Shown piece by piece: positions 54,007 to 63,186 of a stretch of DNA of 64,000 bases. The stretch lies in assembly GCF_003574625.1 (NCBI RefSeq), contig NZ_QNUJ01000015.1:1-64000 (forward strand), in the 5' to 3' direction. A program made the translations under genes and the position numbers. The notes beneath the pieces are model-generated. The model did not search any database. It was not told the DNA's origin and saw nothing but the letters and a program-made list of their open reading frames with translations. Position 1 is the stretch's first letter, and each line of letters opens with the position of its first letter. The stretch comes from Shinella zoogloeoides. Its GTDB lineage: Bacteria > Pseudomonadota > Alphaproteobacteria > Rhizobiales > Rhizobiaceae.

Positions 54007-55140
54007 TCATTCGTCCTCGTCCATTTCGCCGGTAAGCCGCATGCCGTCGATCCAGGTGGCCCCGTCGTTGCGCACGACGCGCTTCGCTCGCACCCCGCAG
54101 CGCGCCTCCACCTCCTGCGCCAGCCGTTCGGAATGGGTGACGATCCAGATCTGGCTCGTCTCCGCCGCCCGCGCGATCATGCCGGCGAGCGGCGGCAGCA
54201 TGTCGGGATGAAGGCTCGCCTCCGGCTCGTTGAGCGCGATCAGCGGCGGCGTGCGGTAGGAGAGCAGCGCCGCGGCGAGCGAAAGGAAGCGGATCTGCCC
54301 GTCGGAGAGTTCGCGCGGCTGGAAGACGCGCTGCGGAAACTGCGGGAAGACCAGCCCGAAGGATGCGAATTCCTCCGGCTCCGGCACGGAAAGCTTCGCC
54401 CCGCCGAAGGCCTCCGCGACGGCGCGGTCGAGATCGACCGTATCCTCCCGCGTCCACACGAGCGTCGCGAAGACCGCCGCCATGTTGGCGCCGTCCTCGT
54501 CGAGCAGCGGCGCGGTGACGGCAAGGCAGGGCTGGCGCAGCGCCGAGCCGCGATCCGAGCGGAAGCCGTGGAAGAAGCGCCATTGCGACACCGCGCGGCG
54601 GAAGGTTCCGATCTCGGGATAGTGCCCGGCATCGCCGAGAAGGGCGATCGCGGTTTCCGAGGTCAGCGCCTGCTCGGGATGCTCGACCATGCGCCCGGTC
54701 TCGTCCCGGACCATGATCCCCGGCCCCGCGCGCTTCATCACCGTCACCGGCCGGCGGCCGGTTTCAATGGAAAGCTCCTCGGCCTTCACCTGCGGCTCGA
54801 AGGCGAAACCCGCCGACGCCTTCGGCGGGCGCAACCCCGCCTCGACGCGGTAGCGGAAGGTGATCGCCCGGTCCTCGTCGAGCAGTTCCGTCTCCAGCCG
54901 GATGCGCACCGGCTCGTTGGCCCGCCGCCTGCCGGTCCACAGCGCCGAAGCCATGCCGCCCTCCGCCGCGATCTCGTGGGCGAAGGTGCCGCGCACCGCG
55001 GCCTGCACCAGTTGCAGCGAGCGATAGAGGTTCGATTTGCCGGCCCCATTCTCGCCGACGAACAGGTTCACCCGCCCGAGATCCATGCGGATCGAGCGGA
55101 GCGACCTGTAGTTTTCGGCGGACATGGAACGAAGCAGCAT
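54007..55140 (-). CDS. AAA family ATPase (RecF/OLD-like)
   Basis: The 377-residue product has SAENYRSLRSIRMDLGRVNLFVGENGAGKSNLYRSLQLV, a Walker A (GENGAGKS) as in SMC/RecF/OLD-type ATPases. The signature LSDGQIRFLSLAAALLS and the Walker B region PLIALNEPEASLHPDMLPPLAGMIARA follow; it reads NEPE where many family members have DEPE. No TOPRIM nuclease domain is present. Function is unknown; defence or repair roles have been seen for relatives. Confidence 0.85.
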   Translation of the reverse strand: MLLRSMSAENYRSLRSIRMDLGRVNLFVGENGAGKSNLYRSLQLVQAAVRGTFAHEIAAEGGMASALWTGRRRANEPVRIRLETELLDEDRAITFRYRVEAGLRPPKASAGFAFEPQVKAEELSIETGRRPVTVMKRAGPGIMVRDETGRMVEHPEQALTSETAIALLGDAGHYPEIGTFRRAVSQWRFFHGFRSDRGSALRQPCLAVTAPLLDEDGANMAAVFATLVWTREDTVDLDRAVAEAFGGAKLSVPEPEEFASFGLVFPQFPQRVFQPRELSDGQIRFLSLAAALLSYRTPPLIALNEPEASLHPDMLPPLAGMIARAAETSQIWIVTHSERLAQEVEARCGVRAKRVVRNDGATWIDGMRLTGEMDEDE

Positions 55141-55311
55141 GCGCTTACCCGGATGCGGAAGAAAGCTCTCTCTCTATACGAGCCACCATGTCTAGAGGAA
55201 GGCGGCCATGCTTGCCCAGCCCCGGCGCGGAACGTTAGCAATTCCTTAGCCATGCATCGCCCATCCTGTCCCGAACGCCAGAAGGCTATCGCACGTGCAA
55301 GGAGGGCGTCT

Positions 55312-55375
55312 CTCCATCCCCCTCATCCGACCCTTCGGGCCACCTCTCCCCGAGGGGAGAAGGAGAGGGCGGAAA
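55312..55375. repeat. Rhizobium-type intergenic mosaic element (RIME-like)
   Basis: The stretch cctcatccgacccttcgggccacctctccccgaggggagaaggagag contains two hairpins (CCCTTCGGG, and CTCTCCCCGAGGGGAGAAGGAGAG). It resembles RIME1-type elements scattered in rhizobial intergenic regions. It lies about 45 bp upstream of xerC. Confidence 0.7.
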
Positions 55376-55421
55376 CCTCGAATTTCCTATGCGATAGCCT
55401 TGCAAATGCCGGAGGCAGGAC

Positions 55422-56357
55422 ATGACCGAACTTCTCATCATCGCCGATCCGGCGCTCATGGCCGAGCGGCAAGGCTGGCTTGCGGCGCTTGCCGGCGAGC
55501 GCCGGCTTTCCGACAACACGCTGGAAGCCTATGAGCGCGACACGCGCCAGTTCCTCGCCTTCCTCACCGAACATATCGCCGCCCCTGCCAGCCTCAAGGA
55601 CATCGAGGCCCTGCGCCCGGCGGACCTGCGCGGCTTCCTCGCTGCCCGTCGCCGCGACGGCGCCGGCGCGCGCACGCTCGGCCGCGGCCTTGCGGGCCTG
55701 CGCTCCTTCCTGCGCCATCTCGAGCGCAAGGGCCTTGCCAATGCCGCGGGCGCGACCGCGGTGCGCTCGCCCAGGCAGCCGAAATCCCTGCCCAAGCCGC
55801 TGTCGGACCGGCAGGCCATCGCCGTCGTCGATGCCCATGAACAACTGGCCGAGGAACCCTGGATCCGCGTGCGCAATGCGGCGGTCCTGGCCCTCCTCTA
55901 CGGCTGCGGCCTGCGCATCTCCGAGGCGCTGTCGCTGACCCCCGCCGATTTTGCCGGCAGCCCCGCATCGCTGCGCATCACCGGCAAGGGCGGCAAGACA
56001 CGCATCGTGCCGCTGATTACGCCGGCCCGCACGGGCGTCGAGGACTATATCAAGCTCTGCCCCTACCCGCTCGGCGAAGACAGACCGCTCTTCCGCGGCG
56101 CGCGTGGCGGCCCCCTGCAGCCCGCCATCATCCAGCGCGAGATGCAGAAGCTGCGCGGCGCGCTCGGCCTGCCGGACAGCGCGACGCCCCATGCGCTGCG
56201 CCATTCCTTCGCCACCCATCTGCTCGCCGGCGGCGGGGATCTGCGCACCATCCAGGAACTGCTCGGCCACGCCAGCCTTTCCACCACGCAGGTTTATACC
56301 GGCGTCGATTCGGCGCGCCTGCTCGAAATCTACGACCGTGCCCATCCCCGCGCCTGA
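55422..56357 (+). CDS. xerC: Tyrosine recombinase XerC
   Basis: The 311-residue protein has the XerC layout: an N-terminal core-binding domain (LSDNTLEAYERDTRQFLAFL), then LYGCGLRISEALSLTP (Arg), ITGKGGKTRIVPL (Lys), TPHALRHSFATHLLAGGGDLRTIQELLGHASLSTTQVYTGVD (HxxR, His, Tyr). XerC with XerD resolves chromosome dimers at dif. It lies in core DNA, unlike the island integrase. Confidence 0.93.
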   Translation: MTELLIIADPALMAERQGWLAALAGERRLSDNTLEAYERDTRQFLAFLTEHIAAPASLKDIEALRPADLRGFLAARRRDGAGARTLGRGLAGLRSFLRHLERKGLANAAGATAVRSPRQPKSLPKPLSDRQAIAVVDAHEQLAEEPWIRVRNAAVLALLYGCGLRISEALSLTPADFAGSPASLRITGKGGKTRIVPLITPARTGVEDYIKLCPYPLGEDRPLFRGARGGPLQPAIIQREMQKLRGALGLPDSATPHALRHSFATHLLAGGGDLRTIQELLGHASLSTTQVYTGVDSARLLEIYDRAHPRA

Positions 56358-56419
56358 TCCGTTAAGGGATTGTGAGGAGGAGGACGGCTAGGGTCCGGCG
56401 AAATTCGGAGCGTTCGACC

Positions 56420-57502
56420 ATGACAGTCCTTCTTCACAAAACCCGACTGGCGCTCGCCGACCGGGCCGCCGATGCGGGCCTCTGGCTGCTCGCCGCCATC
56501 AACGTCCTCCTCGCCCTGTCCTTCCTCCTCGTGCTGGCGACCCTTTCCCCGGCGCATGCGCAGGAGCCGCCGGCCTGCGGCGGCGAGAACCTGCTGGTCC
56601 AGTACGAGAAGGACGATCCCGCCGGCTATGCGAAGCTGCGCGCCGAGGCCGACGCGCTGCCCAACGGCAAGGGCATCTTCTGGAAGATCGAGAGGGATGG
56701 CCGCCCCGCCTCCTGGCTGCTCGGCACCATGCATGTGACGGACCCGCGCGTGCTCGCCATGCCGGAGGCCGCCCGCACCGCCTATGCCGCGGCTTCGACA
56801 GTCATCGTCGAATCGGACGAGATCGCCGACGAGAAGAAGGCCGGCGCGACGATCATGGCCCGCCCGGACCTCACCATGTTCGCGGACGGCAAGTCCATCA
56901 CCGACTTCATCGACAAGGCCGAAGCGGAAAGGCTGGCGGAGGGCCTGAAGAGCCGCGGCCTGTCGCTTGCCGCCGTCAGCCGCATGAAGCCGTGGATGAT
57001 CGCCAGCTTCGTCGCGCTGCCGGCCTGCGAGATCGCCCGCAAGACGGCCGGCGCCGCCTTCCTCGACCAGCGCCTCGCCAAGGATGCGCTTGCCGAAGGC
57101 AAGACGCTGAAGGGCCTCGAAACGCTCATCGAGCAGATTTCCGCCCTCGATTCCCTGCCGGTCGAGCCGCAGATCCAGGGCCTCGTGCAGGCGGTCGAAC
57201 TCGGCGACAAGCTGACGGACGTCATCGAGACGATGAGCCAGCTCTATCTTGCCGGCGACACCGGCATGATCATGCCGATGATGCGCGCCGCCGCGCCCGA
57301 GACGACCGAGGACGCGAAGGCCTATGCGGATTTCGAGCAGCGCATCATCGTCGACCGCAACCATGTGATGGCGACACGCGCCGCGCCGATCCTTGCGGAA
57401 GGCAATGTCTTCATGGCCGTCGGCGCGCTGCATCTGGCAGGCCCGGAAGGCGTCGTCGAACTGCTGCGCAAGGAAGGTTTTTCGGTCACCGCGGTGAAGT
57501 GA
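56420..57502 (+). CDS. TraB/GumN family protein
   Basis: From ATG 56420 the product is 360 residues. It has a signal peptide or N-terminal anchor (LWLLAAINVLLALSFLLVLATLSPAHAQ) and the TraB/GumN motifs ASWLLGTMHVTDPRV and NVFMAVGALHLAGPEGVVELLRKEGFSV. Family members are predicted metalloproteases or Tiki-like; GumN lies in xanthan gene clusters. The start is preceded by a weak site. Confidence 0.88.
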   Translation: MTVLLHKTRLALADRAADAGLWLLAAINVLLALSFLLVLATLSPAHAQEPPACGGENLLVQYEKDDPAGYAKLRAEADALPNGKGIFWKIERDGRPASWLLGTMHVTDPRVLAMPEAARTAYAAASTVIVESDEIADEKKAGATIMARPDLTMFADGKSITDFIDKAEAERLAEGLKSRGLSLAAVSRMKPWMIASFVALPACEIARKTAGAAFLDQRLAKDALAEGKTLKGLETLIEQISALDSLPVEPQIQGLVQAVELGDKLTDVIETMSQLYLAGDTGMIMPMMRAAAPETTEDAKAYADFEQRIIVDRNHVMATRAAPILAEGNVFMAVGALHLAGPEGVVELLRKEGFSVTAVK

Positions 57503-57980
57503 GGACCCGCTCGCCGATGCCCGACAGCATCCTGCGCACGATCAGCTTGTGGAACGGCATGACCGCCGCGAGATAGAGCCGGCCGATCAGGTTGTTGCGA
57601 TGGACCAGTGTCATCACGGAAAGGGTCTGGCCGCTCGGCCGGTCCTGCAACACGTCGATGACGATGCGGAAATCGAGATGCCGGTCGTCGAAGCCGAGGA
57701 CGACCCGGCCGTCGCTGGCGCTGACCACCGGGAAACCGCCGATCTCCGTCTCCGACGTCGCCACCCTTTCCGCCGCCCCCTTGAGGCCGAAGGGCGCCAC
57801 CAGCGCGTTGCGCAGCACCATGAGCCTGCGCACCCAGCCCGGCGGATGCTCCAGCGCCAGCCGCGCCGCCTCCCGCGCCGTCAGCCCCTCGACCGCAAGG
57901 CCGAGCGTGAAGCGATCCGCCCAGTCGGCGGCGGGAAGAATGGGATGGGGCAGCGAGACGGGTCTCGACACGGGCGACAT
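57486..57980 (-). CDS. DUF2867 family protein
   Basis: From ATG 57980 (ATG 58004 is an alternative) the product is 164 residues. It shows LHPILPAADWADRF-like segments at the start, and LDFRIVIDVLQ and SVMTLVHRNNLIGRLYLAAVMPFHKLIVRRML, the pattern of the DUF2867 family. No function is known. It converges with the GumN gene and their 3' ends overlap by 17 bp. Confidence 0.8.
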   Translation of the reverse strand: MSPVSRPVSLPHPILPAADWADRFTLGLAVEGLTAREAARLALEHPPGWVRRLMVLRNALVAPFGLKGAAERVATSETEIGGFPVVSASDGRVVLGFDDRHLDFRIVIDVLQDRPSGQTLSVMTLVHRNNLIGRLYLAAVMPFHKLIVRRMLSGIGERVLTSPR

Positions 57981-58062
57981 GCAGGCCTCCTTGAGTGCCT
58001 GCATGCTGCGCCTGTTCGAACGGGCAGGACAGGCGGCCGGTTGTCGCAGCCGCCTGTCGCCA

Positions 58063-59469
58063 TCACATATGGATCGGCTTGGCGAAGGTCGCGAGCGCGG
58101 CTTCCTTGACGGCTTCCGACATGGTCGGATGCGCGTGGCAGGTGCGGCCGAGGTCCTCGGAGGAACCGCCGAATTCCATGAGGACGGCCGCCTCGTGGAT
58201 CATCTCGCCGGCGCCGAAGCCGACGATGTGGACGCCGAGCACGCGGTCCGTCTCCTTGTCGGCGAGCACCTTCACGAAGCCGTCCGTCGCCAGCATGGCG
58301 CGGGCGCGGCCGTTGGCGGTGAAGGGGAACTTGCCAACCTTGTAGGCGACGCCTGCAGCCTTCAGCTCCTCTTCCGTCTTGCCGACGGAGGCGACTTCCG
58401 GCTGGGTGTAGACGACGCCGGGGATGACGTCGTAGTTCACATGGCCGGCCTGGCCAGCGAGGATCTCAGCGACGGCGACGCCCTCGTCCTCCGCCTTGTG
58501 TGCGAGCATCGGGCCGCGAACGACATCACCGATGGCGTAGATGCCGGGAACGTTGGTCTGGAAGTGCTTGTCGATCTCGACACGGCCGCGGCTGTCGAGC
58601 GTGACGCCGGCTTCCGCAAGGCCGAGGCCTTCCGTGTAGGGCTTGCGGCCCGTCGCGATCAGCACGACGTCGGCGTCAATGGTGGTGGCATCGCCTCCCT
58701 TGACGGGCTCGAAGGTCACCTTCGCGCCAGAGCCGGACTTCGTAACGCCCGTCACCTTGGCGCCGAGCTTGAAGTCCATGCCCTGCTTGGCGAGCATGCG
58801 CTGGAACTGCTTGGAGACCTCGCCGTCCATGCCGCCGAGGATGGCGTCGAGATATTCGACGACCGTGACCTTGGCGCCGAGGCGGGCCCAGACAGAGCCG
58901 AGCTCGAGGCCGATGACGCCGCCACCGACGACCACCAGATGGCCCGGCACCTTGTCGAGCGCGATGCCGCCCGTCGAGGAGACGATGACCTTCTCGTCGA
59001 TTTCGACCGGAACGCCCGGAATACCGGCGACGTCCGACCCCGTGGCGATCACGATATTCTTCGTCTCCAGGACCTGTTCCTCGCCCTTGTCACTGGTGAC
59101 GGAGACCTTGCCCGCGCCGAGCACCTTGCCGGTGCCCTGGATGCCGTCGATCTTGTTCTTCTTGAAGAGGAAGGCGACGCCGTCGACATTCGACTTCACC
59201 GTCGCATCCTTGTGCGCCATCATCTTCGACAGGTTCAGCGTGGGCTTCACGCCCTCGATGCCGAGCGCCTCCATGCCGTGGGCGGCGTGGCTGTAGGTCT
59301 CGGAGGCGTGCAGCAGCGCCTTGGAGGGGATGCAGCCAATATTGAGGCAGGTGCCGCCATAGGTCGCGCGCTTCTCGACGACCGCGACCTTCAGGCCGAG
59401 CTGGGCCGCCTTGATGGCTGAGACATAGCCGCCGGGGCCGGAACCGATAACGATGAGATCATATGCCAT
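58063..59469 (-). CDS. lpd: Dihydrolipoyl dehydrogenase (E3)
   Basis: The 468-residue protein starts MAYDLIVIGSGPGGYVSAIKAAQLG (FAD fold). Its redox-active disulfide is C41/C46 in GGTCLNIGCIPSK; an NAD fold and YAIGDVVRGPMLAHKAEDEG follow, and the catalytic C-terminal pair is HAHPTMSE. Lpd serves the 2-oxoglutarate, pyruvate and glycine cleavage complexes. It is the last member of the sucAB-linked cluster on this strand. Confidence 0.96.
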   Translation of the reverse strand: MAYDLIVIGSGPGGYVSAIKAAQLGLKVAVVEKRATYGGTCLNIGCIPSKALLHASETYSHAAHGMEALGIEGVKPTLNLSKMMAHKDATVKSNVDGVAFLFKKNKIDGIQGTGKVLGAGKVSVTSDKGEEQVLETKNIVIATGSDVAGIPGVPVEIDEKVIVSSTGGIALDKVPGHLVVVGGGVIGLELGSVWARLGAKVTVVEYLDAILGGMDGEVSKQFQRMLAKQGMDFKLGAKVTGVTKSGSGAKVTFEPVKGGDATTIDADVVLIATGRKPYTEGLGLAEAGVTLDSRGRVEIDKHFQTNVPGIYAIGDVVRGPMLAHKAEDEGVAVAEILAGQAGHVNYDVIPGVVYTQPEVASVGKTEEELKAAGVAYKVGKFPFTANGRARAMLATDGFVKVLADKETDRVLGVHIVGFGAGEMIHEAAVLMEFGGSSEDLGRTCHAHPTMSEAVKEAALATFAKPIHM

Positions 59470-59492
59470 GGCAAGTCCTTCCTGCGCGGGGC

Positions 59493-60245
59493 CTAGCGGC
59501 CGCCGCTGACGTTGAGGGCGGCACCCGTCACATAGGATGCCGCGTCGGAGAGAAGATAGAGAATGGAGTGGGCGACTTCGTCGGCCGTGCCCGGCCGCTG
59601 CATCGGGATGAGCGAGGCCATGTCGCGAGCACGATCCGGCAGGCCGCCGGAGGCGTGGATCTCGGTGTCGATGATGCCGGGGCGCACGAGATTGACCCGG
59701 ATGCCCTCGGCCGCGACCTCGCGGGCAAGGCCGATGGTGAAGCTTTCGATGGCGCCCTTGCTGGCGGCGTAGTCGACATATTGCCCCGCCCCGCCGAGCT
59801 GCGCGGCGACCGACGAGACATTGACGATGGAACCGCCCTCTCCGCCACGGCGGGTCGACATGCGGCGCACGGCTTCCTGCGCGCAGCGGATCGAGCCCAT
59901 GACGTTGACCGCGAACATGCGCTCCAGCCGCTCGGCGGACATCTCGTCGACGCGCTGCGGCGTGGCGACGATGCCCGCATTGTTCACGAGGCCGTCCAGC
60001 CGGCCGAAGGTGCCGTCGATGGTCGAGAAGATATTGGCAAGGCCAAGCTCGCTGCCGACATCGCCCTGAACGGGGATTGCCGAGCCGCCGGCATCGCGGA
60101 TCTCCGCCACCACCGCCTCGGCCGCCGCGACATTGGAGACATAGTTCACCGCGACCTGCCAGCCGGCAGCGCCCGCCATGCGGCAGACGCTTGCGCCGAT
60201 ACCGCGGCTGCCGCCGGTGACGAGAAGAACGGGCGCCTCGCTCAT
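59493..60245 (-). CDS. SDR family oxidoreductase
   Basis: From ATG 60245 the protein is 250 residues. It has the classical motifs VTGGSRGIG, NNAGIV, Ser in SSVAAQLGG, and YVDYAASKGAIE with catalytic Tyr and Lys, followed by RPGIIDTEIH. The substrate is unknown. It lies between a periplasmic protein gene and lpd, and its start overlaps the upstream stop by four bases. Confidence 0.9.
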   Translation of the reverse strand: MSEAPVLLVTGGSRGIGASVCRMAGAAGWQVAVNYVSNVAAAEAVVAEIRDAGGSAIPVQGDVGSELGLANIFSTIDGTFGRLDGLVNNAGIVATPQRVDEMSAERLERMFAVNVMGSIRCAQEAVRRMSTRRGGEGGSIVNVSSVAAQLGGAGQYVDYAASKGAIESFTIGLAREVAAEGIRVNLVRPGIIDTEIHASGGLPDRARDMASLIPMQRPGTADEVAHSILYLLSDAASYVTGAALNVSGGR

Positions 60246-60727
60246 GCCTTGCATCCCTTCCGCTTGAAGACGTCCCACGGCACGGCGCTCGCCTTGCCCT
60301 CGTCCCAGAGTTTCGAATAGCGCAGCGAGGCGCCGAAGCCGGAAAGAAGAAGTGTTTCGGCCGCCGGCCTGCCCTCTTCCGGCAGGAGCGCGGCATCGCC
60401 GCCGGCAAGGGCGTAGATCACGCCTTCCCAGACGGTGCAGGCGGCGATCTCCTCACCCGTGGAATCGCCCTCGGGGCAATCGTGCATGGCCATGCCGTTC
60501 GAGCGCGCCGGATCGCCCGGCATGACCATGCCGTCGAGCACCGTATCGCTGGCCAGGACCTTCAGCTTGAAGTGATGCGTGGTCACCGCGGCGTCGGAGC
60601 CGACGGGTTCGAAGGCGAGCTCATAGCCCCCGTCGCGATCCGCATAGATCGCATGCTCCTGCCGGCATTCCGCTGCGGAGGCGGCGGTCGCGGCGAGCAA
60701 TCCGGCAAGGACGAGGGCGGCGCGCAT
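60242..60727 (-). CDS. Hypothetical periplasmic protein
   Basis: The 161-residue product starts with a signal peptide (MRAALVLAGLLAATAASAA) and is then unrecognised; C-terminal FGASLRYSKLWDEG and VPWDVFKRKGCKA. Two pairs of Cys are possible. It is part of the run of genes between lpd and sucB, but no functional link is visible. Confidence 0.8.
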   Translation of the reverse strand: MRAALVLAGLLAATAASAAECRQEHAIYADRDGGYELAFEPVGSDAAVTTHHFKLKVLASDTVLDGMVMPGDPARSNGMAMHDCPEGDSTGEEIAACTVWEGVIYALAGGDAALLPEEGRPAAETLLLSGFGASLRYSKLWDEGKASAVPWDVFKRKGCKA

Positions 60728-60730
60728 TCG

Positions 60731-61372
60731 TCAGTGGGCCTTTTCCGTGGCGAGCTTGATGCCGAGCGCGATGAAGACGAGGCCGCTCGTGCGGTCGATC
60801 CACTGGCTCATGCGCGAGAAGGCGGCCTGCATCTTCGGTGTCGTCATGAACAGCGAGACGCCGACGAACCAGGCGATGAGGCAGGTCGCCATGACGAGGC
60901 CGTAGCCGAACTTGACGGCGATCGGCGTATGGGCGCCGACGACCGTCGAGAAGATCGACAGGAAGAAGAAGACGGCCTTGGGATTGAGCGCATTGGCAAG
61001 GAAGCCGAGGCCGAAGGCGCGCAGCGCCGTCTGCCGGCCCCTGTCCTCCTCACCGCCCATCGCCTCGACGGAAAGATCAGCCTTGCCGGCGCGCAGCGCC
61101 TTGATGCCGATATAGACGAGATAGGCGACGCCGCACCACTTCACGATGTTGAAGAGGTAGATCGACTGCGAGATGATGAGGCCGAGCCCGAGGATCGTAT
61201 AGGTGACATGCAGCATCAGCGCCGCGCCGATGCCGAAGGACGTGACGATTGCCGCGCGCCGTCCCTGCACGATGGACTGGCGCATGACCATGGCAAGGTC
61301 CGCGCCGGGAGAGACGATGGCAAAGGCGAAGATCGCCATCAGGGAAGCTAGTTCGAAGAGATAGGGATGCAT
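60731..61372 (-). CDS. LysE/RhtB family exporter
   Basis: The 213-residue protein has about six membrane helices. The LysE family pattern is present: FAIVSPGADLAMVMRQSIVQGRRAAIVTSFGIGAALMLHVTYTILGLGL, then LVYIGIKALRAG and ALNPKAVFFFLSIFSTVV. The substrate could be an amino acid but is not identified. It sits three bases before the hypothetical periplasmic gene. Confidence 0.9.
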   Translation of the reverse strand: MHPYLFELASLMAIFAFAIVSPGADLAMVMRQSIVQGRRAAIVTSFGIGAALMLHVTYTILGLGLIISQSIYLFNIVKWCGVAYLVYIGIKALRAGKADLSVEAMGGEEDRGRQTALRAFGLGFLANALNPKAVFFFLSIFSTVVGAHTPIAVKFGYGLVMATCLIAWFVGVSLFMTTPKMQAAFSRMSQWIDRTSGLVFIALGIKLATEKAH

Positions 61373-61404
61373 CGCATCTGCTCCGTTTCAGGCGCAAGCC
61401 GCCG

Positions 61405-61830
61405 TCAAGAGACCAGCGCCGCGAACATCGCGGCAAGGCCAAGCATCGAGCCGACCCATGCCAGCGAGCGGACATAGGGCACGCCAGCCAGATAGAGCGG
61501 AATGTAGACGATACGGCAGGCAAACCACAACCAGGCGCCGCCAATGCCCCAGCCTGAGGCATCGCCCCTCAGCGCGAGGGCCAGCGCCAGCGCGATGAAG
61601 GCCGGATAGGTCTCGCGGAAATTGCCGGATGCCCGCGCGGCGCGGCCGGCGATCTTGCCGGAAGGCTTGAAGTCCACGTCGCGCGGCCCGGGATTCCACG
61701 ATGCGCCCATCGTCCTTGCGGCTTCCGCGCTCATCGTGAAGGCCTGCAGCATGACATGGACAGCGAGGAGAACGGCGCTCCAGCCGACCATCGGCAGGAA
61801 AGGCGATGCGGAAAGGGAGGACAGGTCCAT
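61405..61830 (-). CDS. MAPEG family membrane protein
   Basis: This 141-residue protein has three to four hydrophobic segments and the MAPEG pattern: RAARASGNFRETYPAFIALALAL, with ARASGNFRE and RIVYIPLYLAGVPYVRSLAW. It may act on glutathione or lipid peroxides; the real substrate is unknown. It lies 74 bp after sucB. Confidence 0.85.
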   Translation of the reverse strand: MDLSSLSASPFLPMVGWSAVLLAVHVMLQAFTMSAEAARTMGASWNPGPRDVDFKPSGKIAGRAARASGNFRETYPAFIALALALALRGDASGWGIGGAWLWFACRIVYIPLYLAGVPYVRSLAWVGSMLGLAAMFAALVS

Positions 61831-61904
61831 GGCAATTGCGCTTCCTGGCTTCTGGCTCGGTCGAAGCCGCCCCTGCTACGGGGCGGCTTCGGTCTCGCGA
61901 ACGA

Positions 61905-63137
61905 TCAGAGATCGAGAACGAGGCGCTCCGGGTCTTCCAGGCTTTCCTTGACGCGCACCAGGAAGGTCACGGCTTCCTTGCCGTCGACCATGCGGTGGTC
62001 GTAGGAGAGCGCGAGATACATCATCGGACGGATGACGATCTGGCCGCCGACGACGACCGGGCGCTCCTGGATCTTGTGCATGCCGAGGATGCCCGACTGC
62101 GGGGCGTTGAGGATCGGCGAGGACATCAGCGAGCCGTAGACGCCGCCGTTGGAGATGGTGAAGGTACCGCCCTGCATGTCGGCCATCGACAGCGCGCCGT
62201 CACGGGCGAGCTTGCCGAGACGGCCGATTTCCTTCTCGATCTCGGCGATCGACATCTGGTCGGCATCGCGCACCACCGGGACCACGAGGCCCTTGTCCGT
62301 GCCGACGGCGACGCCGACATGGCAGTAGTTCTTGTAGATGATGTCCGTACCGTCGATCTCGGCGTTGACGGCCGGCAGTTCCTTCAGCGCGTGGGTGACG
62401 GCCTTGGTGAAGAAGCCCATGAAGCCGAGCTTCACGCCGTGCTTCTTCTCGAAGATGTCCTTGTAGCGGCTGCGCAGGTCCATCACGGCCTTCATGTCCA
62501 CCTCGTTGTAGGTGGTCAGCATGGCGGCAGTGTTCTGCGCGTCCTTGAGGCGCTTGGCGATGGTCTGGCGCAGGCGCGTCATCTTCACACGCTCCTCGCG
62601 CGGCGCGTCGGCCGCCGAGGAGGCCGGACGGGCGGCAACCTTGACCGGCTCGGCCGAGGCGGCGGGGGCCGTGATGCCCTTGGCGACGGCGGCGATGACG
62701 TCGCCCTTCAGCACCTGGCCACGCTTGCCGGAACCATCGACCTGATCGGCCGCGATGTTGTTTTCGGCGAGCAGCTTGGCAGCGGCCGGAGCGGGCGGCA
62801 TGGAGGACGCGCCGGCAGCGGGCTTGGCCTCGGCGGCAGGTGCCGCGGCGGCAGCTTTCTCGACCTTCTCGGCAGCGGCCGGAGCAGCGGCGGCGGCAGC
62901 GCCCTCGGCAATCTGGCCGAGCAGGCCGCCCGGCTCGACGGTGTCGCCGGCATTGGCGGTGATTTCCGACAGGACGCCGGAGGCCGGGGCCGGCACTTCG
63001 ATCGTCACCTTGTCGGTTTCCAGTTCACAGAGCGGCTCGTCGGCCTTGATGGCGTCGCCCACCTTCTTGAACCAGGTGCCGACGGTCGCTTCGCTGACGG
63101 ATTCGCCCAAAGTCGGGACGCGGATTTCGGTAGCCAT
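61905..63137 (-). CDS. sucB: 2-oxoglutarate dehydrogenase E2 (dihydrolipoyl succinyltransferase)
   Basis: The 410-residue protein has one lipoyl domain with Lys43 in ETDKVTIEV and an Ala/Pro-rich linker. A peripheral-subunit binding domain ([33 protein letters not shown]) and a catalytic domain ending [20 protein letters not shown] follow. It forms the core of the 2-oxoglutarate dehydrogenase complex. It is 49 bp after sucA. Confidence 0.96.
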   Translation of the reverse strand: MATEIRVPTLGESVSEATVGTWFKKVGDAIKADEPLCELETDKVTIEVPAPASGVLSEITANAGDTVEPGGLLGQIAEGAAAAAAPAAAEKVEKAAAAAPAAEAKPAAGASSMPPAPAAAKLLAENNIAADQVDGSGKRGQVLKGDVIAAVAKGITAPAASAEPVKVAARPASSAADAPREERVKMTRLRQTIAKRLKDAQNTAAMLTTYNEVDMKAVMDLRSRYKDIFEKKHGVKLGFMGFFTKAVTHALKELPAVNAEIDGTDIIYKNYCHVGVAVGTDKGLVVPVVRDADQMSIAEIEKEIGRLGKLARDGALSMADMQGGTFTISNGGVYGSLMSSPILNAPQSGILGMHKIQERPVVVGGQIVIRPMMYLALSYDHRMVDGKEAVTFLVRVKESLEDPERLVLDL

Positions 63138-63186
63138 GAGTTGAGTTCCGTTCGTTCGTGTCTTTGCGTTAGGGGAACCGGGCGGC

